DNA of 64,000 nucleotides from Moraxella lacunata (GCF_900453205.1 NZ_UGQU01000002.1:372001-436000); one strand, 5' to 3'; numbered from the stretch's first letter, positions 40,851-51,459 are shown. The notes: generated by a model not told the origin, from the sequence alone. Made by a program: numbers and translations.

Positions 40851-41501
40851 TCAATCATCGCCCTTAGCTCTCACCTTGCTTATCATGCTGTGTCCGTCAT
40901 CGCTTATCATCAGATAGACTTCACAGTTTTTAGGGCGGACGGCAAGTTTAAATTCTCTAAATTTTATCATATTAAACAGGCGTGGACACTCGCCCTCATG
41001 ATAGCCAAGCATCAATTGCCACATGAGCATACCTAGCCACATACCATGCGTAAAGACTACATAAGTACCGTCTGGCAAAGCATCAAACGCATCACGCACC
41101 GCCTTGACACGCTCTGCAAGGTTTGTAAAATTATCGGTTGTGGGGCTGTCGGTGTGGGTTTTGTCATTATTTGCCCAGTAGTCGTCCGCCATTTTGACGA
41201 TTTGGGGCAATGTCAAATCCTTGATATGCTCATAATCTAGGTAATTAAACTCTCTTAAATCATCAATCTGTACAGGGGTCATGCCCGTCTTATCCAAATA
41301 AGGCTGTGCCGTCTGGTGCGTGCGGATATAGGACGACACAAAAACCTTATCAGGCATGGGGGCGTGTGTGATGAGCCAGTCCGCCACGTCTGTCGCTTGG
41401 GCTTGTCCGAGCTTGGTAATGGCAATCTTATGGTTTGGACGAATGGCGTGTCCTGCGTTGGATTCGGATTGGGCGTGGCGGATTAGGTAGAATTTTTTCA
41501 T
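40851..41501 (-). CDS. Histidine phosphatase family protein, copy 2
   Basis: 216 residues, nearly identical to the product of 23675-24325 and with the same motifs (LIRHAQSESN, VFTHGMWLG). Differences cluster in the last 50 residues (LMLGYHEG, REFKLAV, GHSMISKVRAKGDD). It converges on thiC, with its stop about 30 bp after the thiC stop. Both copies look intact, so one may be redundant or the pair recent. Confidence 0.9.
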   Translation of the reverse strand: MKKFYLIRHAQSESNAGHAIRPNHKIAITKLGQAQATDVADWLITHAPMPDKVFVSSYIRTHQTAQPYLDKTGMTPVQIDDLREFNYLDYEHIKDLTLPQIVKMADDYWANNDKTHTDSPTTDNFTNLAERVKAVRDAFDALPDGTYVVFTHGMWLGMLMWQLMLGYHEGECPRLFNMIKFREFKLAVRPKNCEVYLMISDDGHSMISKVRAKGDD

Positions 41502-41721
41502 GGCGGTTTGGGTTTGGGCTTATGCTTGATTTTGGGACTGGCAGTATGATGATTGTAGCGTGATTATCTGAAAAATGCAATGAATGGGCGTGGGTTTGAG
41601 TGGTGTGGTATGCACTCTACAAGGCTAGCATACCTTTACAAACCCGTAGTAAACATCAAGTTTGTTGGGTGTAATTTTTTAAAATAAGTGGTCGGATAGT
41701 CATTTTTCATGTAAAAAATAA
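40851..41721 (-). repeat. Large duplicated segment, copy 2 (inverted partner of 23455-24325)
   Basis: Reverse complement of 23455-24325 with few differences. Beyond 41721 (ATTAAAGCG) the similarity ends; in copy 1 the same border is where the MITE next to the CRISPR array lies. Confidence 0.93.
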
Positions 41722-41779
41722 ATTAAAGCGTTAAATTCTCGTCTTATTTTATAGAAAAGTTATTAATGGTAGGTACGCT

Positions 41780-42739
41780 TTAATACTTGACAAGATTTTC
41801 TCTTAAAAAATCTTGAACCGCTTGGGTGTGGCTATGATGATTGATGAGTATAAAATCCTGCCTGACATCATTAAAAGAAAATTTTTGAAAAATATTGATG
41901 TCCGATATGTCTGTTTTGATATTTTCATAATTTAGTAAGTATAATTTGATGATGATTTCTTTGTTAAAAATGGTTTTGATTAATAAATGGTCTGGGTGTA
42001 GTGTGATTGTACCACTTTTGGCGATGAATTTAATCCCATCAATGAGTAGCTTGATGATAAAAATCAAAAATGCCACTAACGCAAACAGGTGAATTTGGGC
42101 ATCTAGCGACAGCTCATTAAAATGATACACGCCCATTGCGATATAAAATAAAAACACCATCACAGCAAGCACACCTGCAACCATACAAAACCCTACCAGA
42201 TAATACCGAGAATTAAAGGTTTGGGGCAGATTTGGTATGGCGGATTTTTGATACAATACTTGATTGAAGATCTTTTTGTGAAGCAAAAACATCTGAAAAT
42301 CCACCCATATCTGTGCATCGTGACGACACAGATTGATATTTTGTTGGTAAATGGTGTTTTTGTGATGATAGGAGATTTGCAAAATGGTTGGCGGATTTTT
42401 ATAACGTTTGGCAGGCAAATAGATGTCGGTAACAGCGATGATGTTTTGATAATCTATTCTTACGGTTTTTATTCGCCAAAGCCCAATTTTTATTGTGATA
42501 CCTTGTGCGTCTTGATGAATGATTTGCCGACTTTGTAGTGTCAGATAAATACAAAGGGGAATTAGAGATGATAACATTCCCAAAGCCACCCATTTAATGA
42601 GAGCATGCCAATCTGCCAAAAAATAAATCGGTACCGCAAAAGCAAGCACGCACAATAAGATGATCGCCATGTTTTTTAAGTTCATTTTAATAAAATCATG
42701 GCGATGTTGGATAAGTGTGGGCGGTAATGAGCATTCCAT
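41780..42739 (-). CDS. Hypothetical inner-membrane protein
   Basis: 319 residues with four likely membrane helices in two pairs (about residues 24-42 and 48-66, then 178-203 and 215-233). Each pair is followed by a beta-rich soluble part (IIHQDAQGITIKIGLWRIKTVRIDYQ; ITLHPDHLLIKTIFNKEI) that resembles a PH-like domain of the YdbT/PH_2 kind, a tentative comparison. An internal ATG at 42685 is possible. It follows parC on the same strand after 19 bp. Confidence 0.62.
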   Translation of the reverse strand: MECSLPPTLIQHRHDFIKMNLKNMAIILLCVLAFAVPIYFLADWHALIKWVALGMLSSLIPLCIYLTLQSRQIIHQDAQGITIKIGLWRIKTVRIDYQNIIAVTDIYLPAKRYKNPPTILQISYHHKNTIYQQNINLCRHDAQIWVDFQMFLLHKKIFNQVLYQKSAIPNLPQTFNSRYYLVGFCMVAGVLAVMVFLFYIAMGVYHFNELSLDAQIHLFALVAFLIFIIKLLIDGIKFIAKSGTITLHPDHLLIKTIFNKEIIIKLYLLNYENIKTDISDINIFQKFSFNDVRQDFILINHHSHTQAVQDFLRENLVKY

Positions 42740-42758
42740 AAACTTACTCTAAATTTGC

Positions 42759-44969
42759 TTATGATGTCGCCGTGCTAAGCCCCACCACGCTCAAAAACCC
42801 TTTTGGTAATGCCCCGCCACGCCCTGCACGTTTGCCTTGATAGCTTGCCCAGTCGGCAGGTTTTAGGGTGAGCGTACGCTTGTTGGTGCGAACGATGAGA
42901 TTGTCCGTGTCGGCTAAGGCACACACCGCCACCAGCGTTTCGTTGTCTTTTAGGCTCATGAGTTTGTTGCCCTTGCCCTTTGCCAGTACGGGCAATTCAT
43001 CACGGTTAAAGATAAGCAGATTTCCGCCACTACTCACCACCGCAATGTGCGTGGCGTTGTCCACAGGGGCAAATGGCAACAGGGTCGCCTCGCCCAGATT
43101 GACCACCGCTTTGCCTGCTTTTTGGGCGGTGTCTAGCCCTTTGGTGTCGGTGATAAAGCCATAGCCTTGACTGCTGGCTAGGATAATGGGATAACTGCCA
43201 AATAGGGCTTGCTCAATTTTTACGCCATTTGCCAAATTAAGCATACTGCTAATCGGCTCGCCCTGCCCACGAGCGGACGGCAGACTTGCCGTGTCTAGCC
43301 CATAGCTACGCCCCATGTTGTCAAGCACGATAAGTCGCTCGCCCGTCTTGCCAAGGGCGTGCGTGGCGTACTCATCGCCTGTGCGAAAGTTTAGGGCGAC
43401 AGGGTCAATCTCATGCCCTTTTGCCATGCGAATCCAGCCTGCTTTTGAGATGATGACGGTTACACTCTCGCTCGGGGTCAGCTCGGACGCTTTGACAGCG
43501 ACAGATTCTTCACGCTCCACAACGGGCGATTTGCGTTTATCGCCATGCGTTTTCATGTCGGCAGTTAGCTCGTCTATGAGTAGGTTTGTCAGGCTATCGG
43601 GGTTATTCATTTGCTCAGTGATAATGGCTCGCTCTTTTTGTAGTTCGTCTCGCTCGGCATTTAGCTCAATCTCTTCTAATTTGGCTAATTGGCGAAGTTT
43701 GATGTCAAGAATGGCGTCCGCTTGGGTGTCGGACAGCCCATAACGGCTCATCAAGACCGCCTTGGGGTCGTCTTCGGTGCGAATGATGGCAATGACTTCA
43801 TCAATGTGCAAATACGCAATGAGCAAACCTGCCAAGATGTGCAAGCGTTTGTCAATCTTATCAAGGCGGTTGGCGAGTCGTCTTAGCACCACCGCACGGC
43901 GTGATGAGAGCCATTCGGATAGGATTTGTTTTAGATTTTTGACTTCGGGTTTGCCATTTAGCCCAATCATGTTCATATTGACCCGATAGGATGTTTCTAG
44001 GTCGGTCGTGGCAAACAGATGAGCCATGATTTTGTCAATTTCAACCTTGCCACGCTTAAACTCAATGACAATACGGCAAGCGTTCTCGTGGTCGGATTCG
44101 TCTGTGATGTCATTAACCCACGGTAGTTTTTTGTCGGTCATGAGTTTAGCAATCTGCTCAATGATTTTTGAGCCTGAGACCTGATAGGGCAACGCATCTA
44201 TGATGACGGTGTTTTTGTCTTGTTTATCAATATGATAAGTCGCTCGCATTTTGTAATTACCACGCCCTGTTTCGTACATTTTGACAAGTTCATCTTTTGG
44301 CGTGATAATCTCGGCAGATGTCGGCAAATCAGGGGCAAGCACCGTCTTGCATAGCTCGGCTGTGGTGATGTCGGGGTTTTTTAGAAGCTTGATACACGCC
44401 TTGACGGTCTCGGTGAGATTGTGGGGCGGAATGTCGGTCGCCATGCCCACGGCAATGCCTGTGGTGCCGTTTAGCAAGATGTTTGGCAAGCGGGCAGGGA
44501 GCGTGGCAGGCTCGCTCATCGTGCCGTCAAAGTTGGGGATAAAATCCACCGTGCCTTCGCCAAGCTCGGATAGCAGGGTGCTGGCGTAATTGCTCATCTT
44601 GGCTTCGGTATATCGCATGGCAGCAAAGGATTTGGGGTCGTCAGGACTGCCCCAGTTGCCTTGCCCCATGACAAGCGGATAGCGATAACTAAACGGCTGT
44701 GCCATAAGCACCATGGCTTCATAGCACGCTGTATCGCCATGCGGGTGATATTTGCCCAGCACGTCGCCCACGGTGCGGGCGGACTTTTTGGGCTTGGCGG
44801 TGTGGCGAAGTCCTAGCTCATTCATGGCGTAGATGATACGGCGTTGGACGGGCTTTAAGCCGTCAGCGATGTGCGGTAAGGCTCTGTCCATGATGACGTA
44901 CATGGCGTAGTTTAGGTAGGCGGATTCGGTAAATTCGGCAATGGAGCGGGTGTCAAAATCGGTTTTCAT
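42759..44969 (-). CDS. parC: DNA topoisomerase IV subunit A
   Basis: The 736-residue subunit cuts and passes DNA to unlink daughter chromosomes. The breakage-reunion domain has the active-site Tyr in [11 protein letters not shown] and the quinolone region [15 protein letters not shown], where Thr stands at the position of Ser80 of E. coli ParC and Glu84 is kept. The C-terminal part is a shorter beta-pinwheel lacking the GyrA box, and the 736-residue length fits ParC rather than GyrA. parE is not in the window. Confidence 0.93.
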   Translation of the reverse strand: MKTDFDTRSIAEFTESAYLNYAMYVIMDRALPHIADGLKPVQRRIIYAMNELGLRHTAKPKKSARTVGDVLGKYHPHGDTACYEAMVLMAQPFSYRYPLVMGQGNWGSPDDPKSFAAMRYTEAKMSNYASTLLSELGEGTVDFIPNFDGTMSEPATLPARLPNILLNGTTGIAVGMATDIPPHNLTETVKACIKLLKNPDITTAELCKTVLAPDLPTSAEIITPKDELVKMYETGRGNYKMRATYHIDKQDKNTVIIDALPYQVSGSKIIEQIAKLMTDKKLPWVNDITDESDHENACRIVIEFKRGKVEIDKIMAHLFATTDLETSYRVNMNMIGLNGKPEVKNLKQILSEWLSSRRAVVLRRLANRLDKIDKRLHILAGLLIAYLHIDEVIAIIRTEDDPKAVLMSRYGLSDTQADAILDIKLRQLAKLEEIELNAERDELQKERAIITEQMNNPDSLTNLLIDELTADMKTHGDKRKSPVVEREESVAVKASELTPSESVTVIISKAGWIRMAKGHEIDPVALNFRTGDEYATHALGKTGERLIVLDNMGRSYGLDTASLPSARGQGEPISSMLNLANGVKIEQALFGSYPIILASSQGYGFITDTKGLDTAQKAGKAVVNLGEATLLPFAPVDNATHIAVVSSGGNLLIFNRDELPVLAKGKGNKLMSLKDNETLVAVCALADTDNLIVRTNKRTLTLKPADWASYQGKRAGRGGALPKGFLSVVGLSTATS

Positions 44970-45120
44970 GGTGTGGTGTCAATAAAAAATTTGGGGTATT
45001 GTAGCAAACTTAATAAAAAATGGCTATTTGTCAGGGGGTTAAAAATACCGCTACCCAACGCCCTAAATTTATGCTAATCTATACTTAAATCCTTTATTTT
45101 ATTAGCCATTAGGAGCTATC

Positions 45121-45444
45121 ATGGACATCAACAAACACAAAGCCGATTTGCTTGCCCTAAAAGCAGAGTATGAATACCGCATTGACAAAATCACCAATCA
45201 CCTAGAACACCCCCAAGATGAGCTAGGACATCATTGGGACGACCAAGCTGTCGCCGCCCAAGAAAATGACATGCGTAAAAATCTGCTCATCGAAGCCCAA
45301 GAAAACCTTGCCAAAGTCAATGTCGCTTTATCTTGCATTGAAAACGACTTGTATGGCGAATGCAGTGAGTGCGGTGAAGAGATAGAAGAAGGGCGACTCG
45401 ACGCGGTGCCGTATGCCACAGAGTGTATCAAGCACGCCAAATAG
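45121..45444 (+). CDS. TraR/DksA-type zinc-finger protein
   Basis: 107 residues: an N-terminal coiled-coil hairpin (about 1-75) and a C-terminal zinc finger CSECGEEIEEGR...ATECIKHAK. The fourth ligand position is His rather than Cys. Short DksA-like proteins bind the secondary channel of RNA polymerase; the Asp-rich tip of true DksA is only partly present (HWDDQAVA). relA lies next to it in convergent orientation, which is suggestive because DksA works with ppGpp, but not proof. Confidence 0.82.
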   Translation: MDINKHKADLLALKAEYEYRIDKITNHLEHPQDELGHHWDDQAVAAQENDMRKNLLIEAQENLAKVNVALSCIENDLYGECSECGEEIEEGRLDAVPYATECIKHAK

Positions 45445-45461
45445 ACAGCCTGACAACCATA

Positions 45462-45489
45462 AAAAAGCGGTTCATTCTGAACCGTTTTT
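45462..45489. terminator. Bidirectional terminator between the DksA-like gene and relA
   Basis: CGGTTC and GAACCG stem flanked by A and T runs, between convergent genes. Confidence 0.8.
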
Positions 45490-45508
45490 GTTTTGGCGTT
45501 TTTAAATC

Positions 45509-47875
45509 CTAGCCCACACTTCGCCTTGCCTTGACCACGCTTGGCTGTTGCTCGATTTTGGCAAGCAGGCGAGATAAATGCTCAATGCCTGCCACTTCCA
45601 CAAAGAATTTCATCTGAGCGTCCATGCCATCATCAAAGACTGTCTCGGCACGTTGGATATTGACTTTCTCACGGTCGATGACATTAAACAAATCCCGCAG
45701 CAGTCCGCTTGTGGCGTGAGCGTCCACGACCACACAGACAGGCTGATACCGCCCAAACTCCGCTTGCCAGTCGGCACAGACGACCCGCTCTGGCTCTTTT
45801 TGGGCGAGACGTGACAGCTCCACGCAGTCGCTACTGTGGATACTAACCCCATTCATGAGCGTAATAAAGCCTGTGATGGGTTCGCCATGCACGGGGTTAC
45901 AGCATTTGGCAAGGTGTATCTCGACATTGTCAAGTCCATGCACGTCAATCTTGTATTTGTTGGGGCGAGTTTGGGGTTTGGATTCGATGTGCGTTTCGCT
46001 GACATTGGGCGTACTTAGGTTCAAATCCTTGATGATTTTGCCTGAGATTTGGCTAACCCCAATCTCGCCCATGGTGATGGCAAGATACAGCTCATCTTCG
46101 CCCTTGTAGTCCAGCTCTCGGCACAGCACACCAAAGTCCACGCCCGACACCGCCACGCTCAGTCGCTCTAACTCACGCAGTAGCAGGGCTTTGCCCGTTT
46201 CGATGTTTTTGTCACGGTCTTGTTTGTTAAACCATTGGCGTAGTTTGGCTTTGGCACGAGCGGTATGGATGTATCCGAGCGATGAGACAAGCCAGTCACG
46301 ATTCGGCTCACGGCTTGATTTGGTGATAATCTCCACTTGGTCGCCTGTTTTGGGCTGATGAGTCAGTGGCACATAACGCCCGTTTACCCTTGCCCCTTGG
46401 GCACGATTGCCAACTTCGGTATGCACATGGTAGGCAAAGTCAAGCACGGTCGCCCCCTTGGGCAATTCGGTGATGTCCCCGTCTCGGCTAAACACGTAGA
46501 TTTGTTGGACGTTATCAAGGTTGTCAAGCTCTATCTCGTCGCTCTCGCTTTTGTCTCCACCCAAAAGCTGTCTTAGCGAGCTGATTTTGGCGGTGAGATA
46601 GTCGTCCGTTTTATTGCCCTTTAAGCCCTCTTTATAATTGACGTGCGACGCCTTGCCAAGCTCCGCCTCAAAGTGCATGTCAAAGGTGCGAATCTGCACT
46701 TCTAGGGTGCGATTTTGGGCGATGACGACCGTGTGTAGCGACTTGTAGCCGTTGGGTTTGGGGTTGGTGATGTAGTCATCAAACTGCTCGGGGACGTGTC
46801 GCCACAGTCCATGCACCACGCCTAGGGTGTGATAGCACTCGGCGTTGGTGTTTACCAGTACCCGTAGGGCTCTGATGTCATAGAGCTGGTCAAAGGATAG
46901 GTTTTTCTTTATCATCTTGCGATAGATGGAGTAGATGTGCTTGACACGCCCTGAGACTTCGCATTTGATACCGACCCGATTTAGTTCATCGGTGAGTGTT
47001 TGCTTGACTTCTTCGATGTAACGTTCACGCTCGCTACGTTTTTGGGCAAGCAGACTGGCGATACGTTTGTACTCATCAGGGGCAAGATAGCGAAAAGCCA
47101 GGTCTTCTAATTCCCATTTTAGCTGGGCGATGGATAAGCGGTGAGCCAATGGAGCATAGATGGTCATGACCTCACGAGCCACCCGTTTTTGGCGGTCGGG
47201 CGTGGCAAAGGACAACTCACGCATGGCAAAGGTACGCTCGGCAAGTTTGATGAGTACCGCCCGCACGTCATTGGTGGTGCTAATGAGCATGCTGTATATG
47301 GTCGATAGCTGTTCACGGTTGTTATTTTCAAAATAATCTTCAAGCCGTTTGTTGCCCTCTATTGCCTCGGACAGTCGCCCCATGGCAAGCGTGTCTTCGA
47401 TGAGATGGGCGATGTCTGCCCCGAACTCATGAGCGATGGAGTCCATGCTAATTAGCTCACGCCGTACCGAGCGATAGAGCATGGCAGCGACCAGAGCGTT
47501 TTCATCTTGGAACAGATATGCCAAAATGTCCGCCATGCCAATGCCTGTCACATACGCTCCTGAGCGAGAGTGGTGGGGTTTGGCGGATTGTATGCGGACG
47601 AACTCGCAGGCTTTTTTGAGTAGGGGTAGCTCATCTTTGCCGATACGCTGGGCGACATTGGATAGCCATTTGTCAATGTCAATGTCGGTCTCGCTAATCT
47701 TGGCAGGCGTGTCGGTGGCGTGGCTGTGGTCGTGGGTAGTGGTGAGTTTTTGACTGTGAAGCTGTGCCTGAAAATCGGGGTGCAATTGGTCTGCCACAAG
47801 GCTTGCTGCTAGGCTTGCACTGTCGCCTGAGTCTTTGCCTGTCAGCAGGGGCAAGCTGTCTCGAATCTGTACCAC
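45509..47875 (-). CDS. relA: (p)ppGpp synthetase RelA
   Basis: 788 residues. The N-terminal hydrolase-like domain has lost the HD motif (MLYRSVRREL where SpoT-type enzymes have HDVVED), so it should be a synthetase only. The synthetase domain shows GRVKHIYSIYRKM and PKPNGYKSLHTVV, and the alarmone-related CASHVNYKEG-like stretch. TGS (VFSRDGDITELPKGATVLDFAYH), a Cys-containing helical part (LAKCCNPVHGEPITGF) and a C-terminal ACT domain follow. It senses amino-acid starvation on the ribosome. Confidence 0.93.
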   Translation of the reverse strand: MVQIRDSLPLLTGKDSGDSASLAASLVADQLHPDFQAQLHSQKLTTTHDHSHATDTPAKISETDIDIDKWLSNVAQRIGKDELPLLKKACEFVRIQSAKPHHSRSGAYVTGIGMADILAYLFQDENALVAAMLYRSVRRELISMDSIAHEFGADIAHLIEDTLAMGRLSEAIEGNKRLEDYFENNNREQLSTIYSMLISTTNDVRAVLIKLAERTFAMRELSFATPDRQKRVAREVMTIYAPLAHRLSIAQLKWELEDLAFRYLAPDEYKRIASLLAQKRSERERYIEEVKQTLTDELNRVGIKCEVSGRVKHIYSIYRKMIKKNLSFDQLYDIRALRVLVNTNAECYHTLGVVHGLWRHVPEQFDDYITNPKPNGYKSLHTVVIAQNRTLEVQIRTFDMHFEAELGKASHVNYKEGLKGNKTDDYLTAKISSLRQLLGGDKSESDEIELDNLDNVQQIYVFSRDGDITELPKGATVLDFAYHVHTEVGNRAQGARVNGRYVPLTHQPKTGDQVEIITKSSREPNRDWLVSSLGYIHTARAKAKLRQWFNKQDRDKNIETGKALLLRELERLSVAVSGVDFGVLCRELDYKGEDELYLAITMGEIGVSQISGKIIKDLNLSTPNVSETHIESKPQTRPNKYKIDVHGLDNVEIHLAKCCNPVHGEPITGFITLMNGVSIHSSDCVELSRLAQKEPERVVCADWQAEFGRYQPVCVVVDAHATSGLLRDLFNVIDREKVNIQRAETVFDDGMDAQMKFFVEVAGIEHLSRLLAKIEQQPSVVKARRSVG

Positions 47876-48087
47876 GTCATGTCCTTTAATAACTTGTAAT
47901 GATTATTTTCACAAACCCATGTTTAGCAGATTGGGTATATCAACAAAATTAACTTAAATTAAAATTGCCATAAAAAAATAAAATACTCATGCTACTTATT
48001 ATATTATGGCATTTTTGAGAATTTTTTAAAAGCCAAAAACCCCTAAAATTTACCAAAATTTCCTGCCTACTTTGCCAAAAACTGTGG

Positions 48088-48603
48088 TATAATGGCTCTC
48101 TTTGGTAAAATAATTTGCCAAATCATCGCTGAACCTGCTTATTTTCTATTGATATGAGGGTACGCCCTAGAATAAGCCACATCGTAGGCTAGGACGGTTT
48201 TGCCGTCAAATGTGTTTAAGAACGAGTTAAGTTCGTTTTATACTTCTGGGCGTTTGGATATTTCATCATTACGTTTAATGATAAATATATCAGAAAAATG
48301 CAAATTGCCATTGTTTATTTTTTAACACAATTAAAATGGCACGTCTAAAATGACTTCTGTGTACTTCTTATCATCATGATTGCTGATTTTGTCAAGGTTG
48401 GTTTTGATTATAAAACCAACGGCAAACTGTTGGCAGTATGAATTGTCTTCGGTGTTTTTTGTAAAACATGATTGGGTCTGGCAAGGGCTATCCTTTGCCA
48501 TGTAGATGTTTTTTTAAGATTTTTTAAATAGACATTTTAAAAAACCCCAACCACGTTCGCCAAGCCAGCGATTATTATCAACATCATGACATCAAGGTTA
48601 TTT
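48088..48603 (+). promoter_or_regulatory. Promoter and unusually long 5' leader of the DEAD-box helicase gene
   Basis: A TATAAT at 48088-48093 with TGTGG before it is the best promoter in the 728-bp gap after relA. It would leave about 500 nt of untranslated leader. Several hairpins can be drawn, for example AACGA/TCGTT near 48223-48238 and GACGG/CCGTC near 48194-48210, and a short-repeat-like GAGGGTACGCCCT. No gene was recognised. Long structured leaders are usual for cold-induced RNA helicases and CspA-type genes. Confidence 0.45.
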
Positions 48604-50436
48604 ATGACAACCCAGCACCAACAAGATTTTGCCCCACAAAATGAGCAAACAGGCGAGCAACCCACCGAGCAAAAAGAGCAAAACAGCCTAACTTTTGAGC
48701 AGTTAAACCTTGCCAAACCCATTTTAAAAGCCCTGACCAAATCAGGCTATACCACGCCCACGCCCATTCAGGCAGGGGCAATCCCCCATGCCATAGACGG
48801 ACGTGATTTGCTACTGTCCGCCCAAACAGGCTCGGGCAAAACGGCGGCGTTTGTCCTGCCGATTTTGCACCAATTAGCCCAGCCAAAACCTGCCGAAAAA
48901 TCCAGTGAGTTTAGCCAAAAATCACACAACCGCCACCAAAAGACCGCCATTAAAGCTTTGATACTGACCCCCACCCGAGAGCTTGCCATGCAGGTGCAGG
49001 AAAACGTGCGTAAATACAGCAGTGAAATGCGTGGGATTTTTAGTGTACCATTGGTCGGCGGTGCTCCGTATGGCGGACAGATTCGTGCCTTGCGTAAGGG
49101 CGTGCAGATTGTCATCGCCACCCCCGGTCGCTTGATTGACCACATGAATGACGGGCGTGTGGATTTGTCCGAGCTTGACACGCTGATACTAGACGAAGCT
49201 GACCGTATGCTGGACATGGGTTTTGCCGATGACATCAAGACTATCCTGGAAGCCGCCCCAAGCGAACGCCAAACCGTGATGTCATCAGCGACATGGGACG
49301 GAGCGGTTGGCAAGATTGCCGAGAGCTTTACCGTGAATCCTGAGCATGTCTCTATCAAAGTTGAGTCGGCTCATATCGATGAGAGCGTGTATTTTTGTGA
49401 TGATTTTCACCACAAAAATAAGATTTTGATTGAACTTTTGGGCAACCCCGAGATTAACCAAGCGGTGATTTTTACCGCCACCAAACGCAGTACCGAACAG
49501 CTTGCCCAGTCGCTCACCGAAGCAGGATTATCGGCTCGCTATCTGCATGGCGATTTGCCACAAGGCAAGCGTAACCGTATCATCAGCGATGTCAAGTCGG
49601 GCAAATGCAACTTTTTGATTGCCACTGATGTCGCCGCTCGTGGCATTGACATCTCTGCCATTAGCCATGTGGTGAACTATGATTTGCCCCGTCAAGTCGA
49701 AGACTATGTGCACCGCATTGGTCGTTGTGGGCGAGCAGGACGGACAGGGGTCGCCATGAACCTATGTAGCATGGACGACAGACGTCAGCTTGGACACATC
49801 AACCGCTATCTAAACCGTGAAATGAAAGAAGAAGTGGTTGCAGGACTAGAACCCAAACGAGTTGCCCCAAGTGCCAAAGACAAAGACGGCAGACGTGAAG
49901 GGCGTGGCAGACGTGGCGAGCGTTATGGTCGCTCGGGCGGTCGTGGTTTTGGGCGTGGCGAGAGAGCAGAGTTTGGCACTCGCTCAGGGCGGTCATCGTT
50001 TGGCGGTCATGACAGACAAGCTTATGATAAGCAGGCTTATGACCGACAAGGCGACAGACCAAACCGTGAACGCCAATACCGTACAGAGCGATATGAGCGT
50101 GGTGAGAGTGGACGTGATGAGCGTTTTGCCAAGCCGTACCAAGAGCGTTTTGGCGACAGAGACGACAGATGCACTCGCCAAGACAGAGACTATCGCCAAG
50201 ATAAGCCCAAATCTTTTGGTTATGCCCGTGAAAACAGCCGTGAATTTGGACAGCGTGATAACACCTACAAAGGCGAGCGTGCATGGCGTGATGACAAAAG
50301 AAAGGACAGCAAAGAGACGGCAAAATTTGGCGGTAGAGACGGCGTGAAAAAGCCCTACAAAAAACGAGCGGTCGAAGAGGTATTCTTTGCCAAACGCCAA
50401 GAGAAGAAAGCCAAACGCAAATTTGGCGAGTTGTGA
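48604..50436 (+). CDS. DEAD-box ATP-dependent RNA helicase (RhlE/DeaD type)
   Basis: 610 residues from the ATG at 48604, which follows CAAGGTTATTT; an ATG 18 bp upstream is in frame. Helicase motifs: Q-motif PTPIQAGAIP, AQTGSGKT, PTRELAMQ, ILDEADRMLD, MSSATW, and HRIGRCGRAGRTG. After about residue 415 comes a basic, Arg/Gly/Asp-rich tail (GRGRRGERYGRSGGRGFGRGE; many RDxR units), which binds RNA and may drive condensates. Such helicases help ribosome assembly and mRNA decay in the cold. Confidence 0.93.
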   Translation: MTTQHQQDFAPQNEQTGEQPTEQKEQNSLTFEQLNLAKPILKALTKSGYTTPTPIQAGAIPHAIDGRDLLLSAQTGSGKTAAFVLPILHQLAQPKPAEKSSEFSQKSHNRHQKTAIKALILTPTRELAMQVQENVRKYSSEMRGIFSVPLVGGAPYGGQIRALRKGVQIVIATPGRLIDHMNDGRVDLSELDTLILDEADRMLDMGFADDIKTILEAAPSERQTVMSSATWDGAVGKIAESFTVNPEHVSIKVESAHIDESVYFCDDFHHKNKILIELLGNPEINQAVIFTATKRSTEQLAQSLTEAGLSARYLHGDLPQGKRNRIISDVKSGKCNFLIATDVAARGIDISAISHVVNYDLPRQVEDYVHRIGRCGRAGRTGVAMNLCSMDDRRQLGHINRYLNREMKEEVVAGLEPKRVAPSAKDKDGRREGRGRRGERYGRSGGRGFGRGERAEFGTRSGRSSFGGHDRQAYDKQAYDRQGDRPNRERQYRTERYERGESGRDERFAKPYQERFGDRDDRCTRQDRDYRQDKPKSFGYARENSREFGQRDNTYKGERAWRDDKRKDSKETAKFGGRDGVKKPYKKRAVEEVFFAKRQEKKAKRKFGEL

Positions 50437-50452
50437 TATTTTATTAGACAGG

Positions 50453-50482
50453 CAAAAACCCATGTTTTGGCATGGGTTTTTG
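50453..50482 (+). terminator. Intrinsic terminator after the helicase gene
   Basis: CAAAAACCCATG and CATGGGTTTTTG form a perfect 12-bp stem with loop TTTTGG, symmetrical and probably bidirectional. Confidence 0.9.
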
Positions 50483-50526
50483 TTTTGGATTTCATGAATT
50501 GTTAAATTAATCTTAACAAATTCATC

Positions 50527-51024
50527 TTAAAAACGCACAGACGCATTCTCGCCCAAGCTATCAGCAACCTTACCGCCTGCAATGGCAGACGCTGTTAGTT
50601 TGAACATATTAACGACACTGTTACCACTTAGCCAGTATTCTGCCCCATTGGGGATGACTTTGATGAGTTGTACATTGGCATCATCTTTGCCATTGGCAAA
50701 AAAGGCACTGTACGTGGGCGACCACAGCTCATCGAGCTTGGCAGGGTCGGCGACCAATTCGGCTTTGCCATTGATAGACAGATAGTCTTTGTTGTTTTGG
50801 GCGGTGTAGGACAGATTGACCTGTGGGTTTGCCTTGATGTCGGCAACGGTTTGGGTGCTGGCATCAGCGATGAACCAAATCTCTTTTTTGCCCAAGTCAA
50901 ACTCGCTAGTCGTCATGGGGCAGGCGTGTAAATGTCCGTCTGCGGTAACGGTTGTCATCATGGTAAATTTGATGTCTTTGACCAACTCGCCAATGGTGTC
51001 AATGTGGGTTTGGGTGTCGCTCAT
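50527..51024 (-). CDS. PNPOx-like general-stress-protein-26 family protein
   Basis: 165 residues forming a flavin-binding split barrel: IKFTMMTTVTADGHLHACPMT, then FDLGKKEIWFIAD and VNLSYTAQNNKDYLSINGKAEL. Members bind FMN or FAD and are linked to stress. It has AGGACAAT before the ATG. The enzyme activity is not known. Confidence 0.88.
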   Translation of the reverse strand: MSDTQTHIDTIGELVKDIKFTMMTTVTADGHLHACPMTTSEFDLGKKEIWFIADASTQTVADIKANPQVNLSYTAQNNKDYLSINGKAELVADPAKLDELWSPTYSAFFANGKDDANVQLIKVIPNGAEYWLSGNSVVNMFKLTASAIAGGKVADSLGENASVRF

Positions 51025-51145
51025 GGGATTGTCCTTGTTTATCAGTGGATTAAAATTGCTTTATCACCAAATTGTGATGTCTTACTTTAACAAGTTCTGC
51101 CCCATTTACCAAGTAAATTTATGTACCGCTTTGTGTGCTTATGTA

Positions 51146-51350
51146 AGGGCGTGCCTACCCTTTATAACACTATTTACGATTTAGATGTATTTTAGAAATA
51201 AATCAATCGTTTTTGCATGAAAAATGGCTAAATCTTGTGGCTCGAAGTCAAAAACTTGTCTGATAGAAAACTCACAGCCTTTGTTTTTTCCTTGAAAAAC
51301 GTGCGATTTTTCTCATTTTTCATTGCAAATACAAAAGGCAGGCACGCCCT
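51146..51350. mobile_element. About 205-bp MITE between the PNPOx-like gene and ihfA
   Basis: Inverted ends AGGGCGTGCCTACC (left) and, inward from the right, AGGGCGTGCCTGCC. Inner blocks GGCTAAATCTTG, CTTGTC and CGATTTTTCT match, in order, the element in the microcin exporter gene (5635-5834). The rest of the 476-bp gap (51025-51500) holds only the ihfA terminator. Confidence 0.65.
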
Positions 51351-51426
51351 AGTTATACTTTGATTGCGTATAAAGCAAATCAGCCGTATGTATGGATAAA
51401 TCCCCATTTACCCCATATAACACACC

Positions 51427-51459
51427 AAAAAGCCCCAATCATCGGAGTTTGACTGGGGC
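51427..51459 (-). terminator. Intrinsic terminator after ihfA
   Basis: On the minus strand GCCCCAGTC and GATTGGGGC pair around AAACTCC and are followed by TTTTT. Confidence 0.85.

Noticed and set aside
48768-49358. 196-codon frame opposite the DEAD-box helicase
   Set aside because: Lies fully within the helicase motifs on the other strand and has no own start signals.
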